Assembly (NCBI GenBank): GCA_965237855.1
Contig: CBDEGK010000008.1
Location: forward strand, 372,001 to 436,000
Reading direction: 5' to 3'
DNA length: 64,000 bases
From: CBDEGK01 sp965237855
GTDB lineage: Bacteria > Pseudomonadota > Gammaproteobacteria > Pseudomonadales > Halieaceae
Position numbers and translations under genes: made by a program. This document shows, piece by piece, positions 58,407-64,000 of the stretch. Within the stretch, counting starts at the first letter, position 1; the number at the start of each line of letters is the position of its first letter. The notes under the pieces were generated by a model. The model ran no database searches. It was not told where the DNA came from and saw only the letters and a program-made list of their open reading frames with translations.

Positions 58407-59999
58407 TTAATTCTCGATCGTGATGTCAAAAGGTACAGATCGCCCGTGGTTATCTGCCGCGTCCCGCGCGATCGCGGTTAGCACATGTTCCCCATTGCTG
58501 GTCTCACGTGTATCCCAGTGAAGGAAGTAGGGTGCAGTTTCGATTTCTTCACCTATGGATTTGCCGTCCAGAGTGAATCTGACCCCGTCAACCTCGCCAT
58601 CTCCGTAGGCATCAGCCAGCAGTTCAATCATGCCGCTCACCTTGGCGCCATAGTTCGGGGCGAGTATGGAGATATGGGGAGGATTAGCGTTGCGCATTCC
58701 ACGGTAGCCGGAAACCCCGTGCTCATGCATATCCAGGCCGGCATGTTCAATTTCTTCTGAGACGCGCAGCCCTACCAGCAGGCGAATTGCTGTGAAAGTG
58801 AGGAACGAGAACAGGCTACAAAATGCTCCGATGCTCACCACGCCAATAAACTGGCTGATAAGCTGATCCATTGAAGCCAGATTGCCAAACAAGCCTATGG
58901 CCAGCGTGCCCCAGATACCGCATACCAGATGCACCGAAATGGCGCCAACAGGGTCGTCGACTTTTAGCTTTACATCCAGCAGTTCTACTGAGGCCACCAC
59001 AATTAGTCCCGCAGCGCCGCCGACGATAATCGCATCCATGGGCGCAAATTGGTCTGCACCAGCAGTAATGCTCACCAGGCCAGCGAGTGCGCCGTTTAGA
59101 AGCATGGCTAAATCGAGGTGTTTGAGGAAGATAATGGTGCCCAACATGGCGCCCACGATGCCAGCAGCGGCACCTAGCGACGTGATTACAAAGACATAGG
59201 AGAGGGCAGCGGGATCAGCGGAAAGCACCGAGCCGCCGTTGAAGCCGTACCAGCCGAACCAGAGCAGGAAAGCGCCCACAGTGGCCAGTGGCAGGCTCGA
59301 TGGCGGAATGGGGTGAACTTCCCCATTTTCATATTTGCCCAAACGAGGACCCAGCATGACACAGCCTACCAACGCTGCCCATCCGCCGACACTGTGAACC
59401 AGAGTGGAGCCTGCGAAGTCATAAAAGGGGGTGCCCATAGCGTCGAGAAAACCACCGCCCCACTTCCACATGCCGACAACTGGATAGCAAAAACACAGGT
59501 ATACAGTGGCGAACAACAGGAAGGTCTCTATGCGGATACGTTCTGCCACTGCTCCTGAGACGATGGTGACGGCAGTTGCAGCGAAAACCGCCTGGAAGAT
59601 GAAGTCAGTCCAGTAGGTATAGTGCTCGCTGTAGGCCGTCGTTACGCCAGCGGCATCGGTAGAGATTCCGAAACCGGCGAAACCAAAAACAGCGCCGGCG
59701 AATTCCTCTCCTGGGTACATAAGATTGAAACCGATGAGCGCATAACTAAGTATACCTATAGCAATAATGCAGACATTCTTGAATAAAATGTTGACGGTGT
59801 TCTTTTCCTGCGTCAGTCCTGCTTCGAGCGTTGCAAAACCCAAGTGCATAAGAAAAACCATGGAGGTCGCAATCAACAGCCAGAGGTTACCGGTGACGAA
59901 ATTGATCGAAGTACCTCCGTCGCCGTTAGAAGCAAGTGCCGGAATGCTACCGATTAACAATAAGGACGTTGGCAGAAATAGTGCAGTTTGTTTTTTCAT
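58407..59999 (-). CDS. ammonium transporter with C-terminal Ig-like domain
   Basis: 530 residues from ATG 59999 after GGGGAA. Signal-peptide-like N-terminus (PTSLLLIGSIPALAS), then 11 membrane helices with Amt marks (FATLEAGLTQEKNTVNILFKN, GWYGFNGGSVLS, LVHSVGGWAALVGCVMLGPRLGKY, GALAGLVSITAG). After the last helix and a linker (residues ~425-440), ~90 residues (PPHISILAPNYGAKVSGMIELLADAYGDGEVDGVRFTLDGKSIG ... FDITIEN) follow an Ig-like/Big_9 pattern. Standard Amt topology puts that domain in the cytoplasm, which is unusual. Confidence 0.9.
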   Translation of the reverse strand: MKKQTALFLPTSLLLIGSIPALASNGDGGTSINFVTGNLWLLIATSMVFLMHLGFATLEAGLTQEKNTVNILFKNVCIIAIGILSYALIGFNLMYPGEEFAGAVFGFAGFGISTDAAGVTTAYSEHYTYWTDFIFQAVFAATAVTIVSGAVAERIRIETFLLFATVYLCFCYPVVGMWKWGGGFLDAMGTPFYDFAGSTLVHSVGGWAALVGCVMLGPRLGKYENGEVHPIPPSSLPLATVGAFLLWFGWYGFNGGSVLSADPAALSYVFVITSLGAAAGIVGAMLGTIIFLKHLDLAMLLNGALAGLVSITAGADQFAPMDAIIVGGAAGLIVVASVELLDVKLKVDDPVGAISVHLVCGIWGTLAIGLFGNLASMDQLISQFIGVVSIGAFCSLFSFLTFTAIRLLVGLRVSEEIEHAGLDMHEHGVSGYRGMRNANPPHISILAPNYGAKVSGMIELLADAYGDGEVDGVRFTLDGKSIGEEIETAPYFLHWDTRETSNGEHVLTAIARDAADNHGRSVPFDITIEN

Positions 60000-60173
60000 T
60001 TTATGATTCCCCGCAGTATATTGACATTGATCTGCTCGCCGCGCAGACCTATTATTGAGGATAGTGGTCTTTTCTAACTCTGTCATCATTTCCGCCGCCT
60101 CGAATCACTGGCTTTTGGCACGTCTGTAGGGTGCTGTGGTAGCGGGAAGCCAATCAAGCATAGGAACGTAAAC

Positions 60174-60506
60174 ATGAATATAAGCACACGGCAAGTCGGT
60201 GAGATTTTTGCGATCGATATCGAGGGGAAGTTAGATACCCAGACTGCGACCCCGGCATTGGAAGAGTTGCTGCAGCTCTTGGAGACCAATCCCGGAAAGG
60301 CGCTGATCAACTTGGCGCCATTGGAATTTGTCAGTAGTGCTGGTCTCAGAGTGCTGTTGCGTGTCGCCAAAGAGGTGCGGGGTTACGGCGGAGAGTTAAA
60401 AGTCTCGGGAGCCCAGGGCATGGTCAAGGAAGTGTTGGAGATATCAGGCTTCGATAGTCTTCTGGATTTATATGACGATGAAGAACAGGCCGTTAGATCA
60501 TTTTAG
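60174..60506 (+). CDS. STAS-domain anti-sigma factor antagonist
   Basis: 110 residues. IFAIDIEGKLDTQTATPALEELL, the phospho-site loop FVSSAGLRVLLRVAKEV (Ser54-Ser55) and GGELKVSGAQGMVKEVLEISGFDSLL are the SpoIIAA-type fold. Switches partner with the kinase encoded next. Which sigma factor or other target it frees is unknown. Confidence 0.92.
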   Translation: MNISTRQVGEIFAIDIEGKLDTQTATPALEELLQLLETNPGKALINLAPLEFVSSAGLRVLLRVAKEVRGYGGELKVSGAQGMVKEVLEISGFDSLLDLYDDEEQAVRSF

Positions 60507-60552
60507 TAGACAATACTGACCTGGGCGGGGTGGCAGAATTGCTTGGTGAATA

Positions 60553-60957
60553 ATGCGTATTGAGCTCGATAGCAGTTTAGAGGAGATGGCAGGGGTCATG
60601 ACGGCGCTGGAAGAATTCGCCGATGACGTTGGCTTAGATCCGGGTGCCGCAATGGCCGCTGAGTTAGTGCTTGACGAATTGCTCAATAATATTATTTCCT
60701 ACGGTAGCCAGAGCCGGGAAGAGCAAAAAATAGAGGTGGAATTGTGTGTTGAGGAAGACACGTTAAAAATCGTGATTTCGGACAGTGGTATTCCCTTTGA
60801 CCCATTTACTCAAGAAGCACCCGATCTGAGTTTGTCGGTCGAAGACCGGGAACTGGGAGGGGTTGGAATTCATCTGGTTAAGAAGTTTATGGATGAGTAT
60901 TCGTACCAGCGCTTGGGCGAGCGCAATGTTGTGACGCTTCTCAAAAGCCTCAAGTAG
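60553..60957 (+). CDS. RsbW/SpoIIAB-type serine kinase
   Basis: 134 residues, HATPase_c_2 fold: N-box AELVLDELLNNIISYG, G1 VISDSGIPFDPF, and GGVGIHLVKKFMDEYSYQR. It would bind a sigma factor or another target and phosphorylate the STAS protein. It follows the STAS gene by 46 bp. Confidence 0.92.
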   Translation: MRIELDSSLEEMAGVMTALEEFADDVGLDPGAAMAAELVLDELLNNIISYGSQSREEQKIEVELCVEEDTLKIVISDSGIPFDPFTQEAPDLSLSVEDRELGGVGIHLVKKFMDEYSYQRLGERNVVTLLKSLK

Positions 60958-60989
60958 GGGGCCTATTGGGTTAGCATTTGCATTCGCCT

Positions 60990-61417
60990 ATCTATCATCA
61001 GGGAAAATTGCCGATATTCTCAAGCATGTTCCTGATCCGATAACCGCGCGAGAATCCAACCAGGCAATGGTGCATTTTCTGTTTGATTGGGATCGAATGG
61101 CGCAGGTGGCGGACAATTTGGTCAGCAATGCTATTAAATTTTCTACCTATGACTCTTCAGTATATATTGAGCTCCAAGAAGATAGGCAGCATGCTGGTTT
61201 TTCGGTGCGAGATGAGGGGCCGGGCCTTTCTGATGCAGACAAATCTCAGATGTTTGGTCATTTTCAGAAACTATCTGCGCAGCCAACAGGTGGGGAATCC
61301 AGTACTGGCCTGGGGCTTTCAATAGTCCAAAAAATAGTGCAAGCCCACGCTGGTACTATTGAAGTCAACAGTAAGTTGGGGGAGGGGGCGGGATTTGTAG
61401 TGCAACGGCCCTTTTAA
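60990..61417 (+). pseudogene. histidine-kinase ATPase-domain remnant
   Basis: An open stretch ending at 61417 with FDWDRMAQVADNLVSNAIKFS (N-box), VRDEGPGLSDADKSQMFGHFQKLSAQPTGGESSTGLGLSIVQKIVQAHAGTIEV (G1, F and G2 boxes). The first start codon, ATG 61067, gives 116 residues without the His-containing dimer domain; the frame upstream still reads kinase-like (VPDPITARESNQAM) but has no start. Most likely the 3' end of a lost sensor kinase. Confidence 0.75.
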
Positions 61418-61671
61418 TCGGTGTCCGATTTCCCCTGAGGTTGAGAAAGTTCCAGCAGTAACTGTTCCAGCTCCTCCACTTTGGCGCGAGTTCGCCTCAA
61501 TATTTCAGCTTGAGAATCAAACTCTTCGCGGCTGACGATATCCAGATTTGAAAGTGCTGACTGGATGAGGGCGCGCATGTTCTTGTCAATCTCGCCACTC
61601 AGGCCAGATTTACCTAACAAATTATTCATTTGATGTGCAATTTCGGAAATGGGAGGGGGGTTGAATGCCAT
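61414..61671 (-). CDS. ubiK: ubiquinone biosynthesis accessory factor UbiK
   Basis: 85 residues. The BMFP/YqiC pattern: NMRALIQSALSNLDIVSREEFDSQAEILRRTRAKVEELEQLLLELSQ, amphipathic N-terminus and coiled-coil C-terminus. Aids the late, O2-dependent steps of ubiquinone synthesis. It overlaps the kinase remnant by 4 bp, convergent. Confidence 0.9.
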   Translation of the reverse strand: MAFNPPPISEIAHQMNNLLGKSGLSGEIDKNMRALIQSALSNLDIVSREEFDSQAEILRRTRAKVEELEQLLLELSQPQGKSDTD

Positions 61672-61717
61672 TGGCGGAGTTTAACTGAATTAACGGCTTA
61701 GTGCCCAATTCTCTGAC

Positions 61718-61772
61718 GCACCATAATAGTGCAATTGCCTTTGCACATGCATCTGCCGCACTCGATCGGTGC
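61718..61772. promoter_or_regulatory. two NtrC-type enhancer sites
   Basis: GCACC-ATAAT-AGTGC (61718-61732) and GCACT-CGATC-GGTGC (61758-61772), both close to the GCACY-N5-GGTGC pattern bound by NtrC, with centres 40 bp apart. They lie about 75-145 bp upstream of the sigma-54 promoter, the usual distance for enhancers. Confidence 0.7.
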
Positions 61773-61846
61773 GCTCCCTTGTGCTTCCGGAGGTCATCAA
61801 ATTTTCAGAATGATCTAACCATTTGATAAATAGTGAAAATAAAAAG

Positions 61847-61864
61847 TTGGCACGCACCCTGCAA
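61847..61864 (+). promoter_or_regulatory. sigma-54 promoter of the TorF-glnK-amtB genes
   Basis: TTGGCACGCACCCTGCAA: the -24 GG (61849-61850) and -12 GC (61861-61862) are ten bases apart as required, and the -24 element is a full match. Transcription would start near 61873, about 90 nt before the first ATG. Confidence 0.8.
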
Positions 61865-61964
61865 AGAAAACCGCAGACTTTGTTATTACACGATCCATGC
61901 GCCCGTAGCAGTGGGTGAACTCAATACCAAGTTCGAACTAAACCTATTTACGGAGATATGAAAC

Positions 61965-62681
61965 ATGTTTGCCAAGAAAATTTTTCCTCTTGCCATTGCC
62001 TCGGGTCTATTGGTTGGGGCAGCATCCGCCAGCGCAGAAATCAGCGGCAATGTGGCGTTGACCACCGACTACAAGTTCCGCGGTATTTCTCAGTCTGATG
62101 AGTCCCCTGCAATCCAGGGTGGCTTTGACTACGGGCATGAGTCTGGATTTTATATCGGCACCTGGGGTTCATCTATTGATTTCGATACCAATGGTGCTGG
62201 ATACGATGGCAGCTTAGAGCTCGATGTCTATGCGGGCTTCGGTGGTGCTTTCGGTGACAGCGACTGGGGCTACGATATAGGTCTCCTGTATTACGGCTAT
62301 CCAGGCGATGATGGCGACGAGGGAGACTATCTCGAAGTATACGGCGGGGTGTCATACAAGGACCTGAGCCTGTCTGTTGCATACTCTGACGACTATTACG
62401 CCGAAACTGGTAAGTTTTACTACGTTGCCGGTGACTACAGCTACACGCTTCCACAGGACTTCGTTCTGGATCTGCACGTAGGTTATAACGGCTTTGACGA
62501 AGAAAGCTTCCTGTCTAATGGTGCTGACGAGTACTGGGATTACTCCGTTGGTATCACAAAGTCACTTGGTGGTGTTGATTTGTCTCTGGCTTATATCGGT
62601 ACAGACTTGGACGAAGACGAAGTATTCGATACTAAGTGGGGCGATGGCCAAGCGATCTTCACGATCAGCAAAAGTTTGTAA
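61965..62681 (+). CDS. TorF-family putative porin
   Basis: 238 residues. Signal peptide ending ASASA, then AEISGNVALTTDYKFRGISQSDESPAIQGGFDYGH, the TorF start, and repeated amphipathic strands rich in Tyr, Asp and Gly to IFTISKSL. Outer-membrane beta-barrel. Between the sigma-54 promoter and glnK, so probably nitrogen-regulated and able to pass small nitrogen compounds; inference. Confidence 0.9.
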   Translation: MFAKKIFPLAIASGLLVGAASASAEISGNVALTTDYKFRGISQSDESPAIQGGFDYGHESGFYIGTWGSSIDFDTNGAGYDGSLELDVYAGFGGAFGDSDWGYDIGLLYYGYPGDDGDEGDYLEVYGGVSYKDLSLSVAYSDDYYAETGKFYYVAGDYSYTLPQDFVLDLHVGYNGFDEESFLSNGADEYWDYSVGITKSLGGVDLSLAYIGTDLDEDEVFDTKWGDGQAIFTISKSL

Positions 62682-62738
62682 TCGGGCTGTGAATTACACA
62701 ACCTGCAGCGGTTTAGCTGGCTTAGACAGGAGAACAAT

Positions 62739-63077
62739 ATGAAACTAATTACGGCTGTAGTTAAGCCATTCAAACTGGATGATGTGCGCGAAGCACTGTC
62801 CGATATCGGGGTGCAGGGCATCACGGTTACAGAGGTGAAAGGATTCGGACGCCAGAAGGGCCACACGGAGCTGTATCGTGGCGCTGAGTACGTGGTGGAT
62901 TTTCTGCCCAAGGTGAAGATCGAAGTTGCAGTGGCTGACAGTACTGCCGACGCAACACTCGAGGCGATCAGCAAGTCTGCCAATACTGGCAAGATTGGCG
63001 ATGGCAAGATCTTTGTTTCCGACCTGGAGCAGGTCATTCGTATTCGAACCGGTGAAACCGGCGAAGAAGCGATCTAG
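62739..63077 (+). CDS. glnK: nitrogen regulatory protein P-II
   Basis: 112 residues after AGGAG. MKLITAVVKPFKLDDVREAL, T-loop HTELYRGAEYVVDFLPK with the uridylylation Tyr51, and the C-terminal motif TGKIGDGKIFVSDLEQVIRIRTGETGEEAI. Senses 2-oxoglutarate and ATP/ADP and blocks AmtB when nitrogen is ample. Paired with amtB, so glnK rather than glnB. Confidence 0.96.
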   Translation: MKLITAVVKPFKLDDVREALSDIGVQGITVTEVKGFGRQKGHTELYRGAEYVVDFLPKVKIEVAVADSTADATLEAISKSANTGKIGDGKIFVSDLEQVIRIRTGETGEEAI

Positions 63078-63106
63078 CCCACTGATAAAACAAGAGAGTA
63101 TTTCCA

Positions 63107-64000
63107 ATGGAAGATGCAATTTTTCAACTACAGTACGCGCTGGACACGTTTTACTTCCTGATCTGCGGCGCACTCGTAATGTGGATGGCGGCAGGTTTTG
63201 CCATGCTGGAAGCGGGCCTAGTCCGCTCCAAGAACACCACTGAAATCCTGACCAAAAACGTGGCGCTGTTTGCCATTTCCTGCATTATGTACATGGTTTG
63301 CGGTTACATGATCATGTACGGCGGCGACTTCCTGTTGTCTGGTATCACCGCTGACGGTGTAACCGGTGCCGAAGAACCTGCTACTTACGCACCCTCTGCT
63401 GACTTTTACTTCCAGGTCGTATTCGTGGCAACTGCCATGTCTATCGTCTCTGGTGCGGTCGCTGAGCGCATGAAGTTGTGGGCCTTTCTGCTGTTCGCTG
63501 TGGTAATGACCGGCTTCATCTACCCGATGGAAGGCGCCTGGACCTGGGGCGGCGAGGCTGTGTTTGGCCTGTACACCCTGGGTGACCTGGGCTTCTCCGA
63601 CTTCGCGGGCTCTGGCATCGTCCACCTGGCGGGCGCTTCTGCAGCACTGGCTGGCGTTGTGCTGCTGGGTGCTCGTAAGGGCAAATATGGTGCGGATGGA
63701 TCGATTAACGCGATTCCCGGTGCCAACCTGCCCCTGGCAACCTTGGGTACCTTCATCCTGTGGCTGGGTTGGTTCGGCTTCAACGGTGGTTCCGTACTGG
63801 CTACGGCTTCGGTTGAGAGTGCCAACGCGGTAGCGGTTGTGTTCATGAACACCAACGCAGCGGCAGCGGGTGGCCTGGTAGCGGCACTAATCGTCGCCCA
63901 GCTCAAGTTCGGCAAGGCTGACCTGACCATGGCGCTGAACGGTGCACTGGCTGGACTGGTTGCCATTACGGCTGAGCCTTCAACACCGACTGCGCTGGAA
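63107..64000 (+). CDS. amtB: ammonium transporter AmtB (cut by the window end)
   Basis: 298 residues visible from ATG 63107 (RBS AAGAGAG). Amt marks: MWMAAGFAMLEAGLVRSKNTTEILTKNV, VSGAVAERMKLWAF, the pore His region GSGIVHLAGASAALAGVVLLGARKGKYG, and LGWFGFNGGSVL. The usual partner of GlnK; distinct from the Ig-fused Amt at 58407. Confidence 0.95.
   Translation, partial: MEDAIFQLQYALDTFYFLICGALVMWMAAGFAMLEAGLVRSKNTTEILTKNVALFAISCIMYMVCGYMIMYGGDFLLSGITADGVTGAEEPATYAPSADFYFQVVFVATAMSIVSGAVAERMKLWAFLLFAVVMTGFIYPMEGAWTWGGEAVFGLYTLGDLGFSDFAGSGIVHLAGASAALAGVVLLGARKGKYGADGSINAIPGANLPLATLGTFILWLGWFGFNGGSVLATASVESANAVAVVFMNTNAAAAGGLVAALIVAQLKFGKADLTMALNGALAGLVAITAEPSTPTALE

Noticed and set aside
60115..60135. 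Second sigma-54 promoter before the STAS gene
   Set aside because: TTGGCACG gives a good -24 element but no GC follows at the -12 spacing.
1..64000. tRNA, rRNA, tmRNA or riboswitch genes
   Set aside because: No convincing candidate was seen by eye; a covariance-model search was not possible.

Overview
The window looks like a chromosome segment of a marine, ubiquinone-using gammaproteobacterium. The order nadB / rpoE-rseA-rseB-rseC-mucD / lepA-lepB-rnc-era-recO-acpS / cysM-relA-mazG, together with ygfZ-sdhE-ygfX, ubiK and TonB-dependent uptake, fits the Pseudomonas/Cellvibrionales side of the class. A Halieaceae- or Spongiibacteraceae-like host is my guess and was not tested. No rRNA, tRNA or CRISPR array was recognised.

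Layout. (1) 1-9.5 kb: the start of a DUF1631 gene, a PQQ-dependent dehydrogenase lipoprotein and an SDR on the minus strand. Divergent from them is a tight plus-strand operon, npdG-cofE-cofD-cofC-cofGH, which codes for the core of coenzyme F420 synthesis plus F420:NADP reductase. F420 is uncommon in Gammaproteobacteria, and this is the most unusual metabolic trait here. (2) 9.5-35 kb: mostly housekeeping (truncated haemoglobin, ung, ygfZ/sdhE/ygfX, nadB, the sigma-E envelope-stress operon with a visible autoregulatory promoter, translation and ribosome genes, relA, adk, a Lys/Ala-rich H1-like protein, mobA, tsaB, uppP, apeB). Two genes, DUF4845 and uppP, each carry a single-base frameshift. 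(3) 35-40.8 kb: a CarF/TMEM189-type desaturase, a CadC-like membrane regulator, an FG-GAP lipoprotein and two small exported proteins. (4) 40.8-54.6 kb: a region hit by insertion sequences. An IS3-family copy splits a DUF3524 (tRNA-queuosine mannosyltransferase-like) gene with a 3-bp target duplication. An ISNCY-like element splits a small membrane-protein gene with a 5-bp duplication. A second IS3-family copy without a target duplication cuts off the C-terminal domain of an MscS-family channel. Between them lie trpS, a TonB receptor with its GntR regulator, an OsmC protein, an amidohydrolase and a phytanoyl-CoA-dioxygenase-type protein. (5) 55.5-64 kb: a Na/Pi cotransporter, an exported adenylate-kinase-like protein, an ammonium transporter fused to an Ig-like domain, a STAS/anti-sigma partner-switch pair with a kinase remnant, ubiK, and a nitrogen-regulated TorF-glnK-amtB operon with a sigma-54 promoter and two NtrC-type sites.

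How the genes fit together: the F420 operon should give the cell a low-potential hydride carrier whose local clients are unknown; the adjacent SDR and PQQ enzyme are candidates by position only. The sigma-E operon follows the MucA/MucB/MucC/MucD arrangement. The right end is a nitrogen-acquisition neighbourhood with two different Amt proteins. The IS-rich stretch shows three separate gene disruptions, two of which can be reversed on paper to give intact reading frames.
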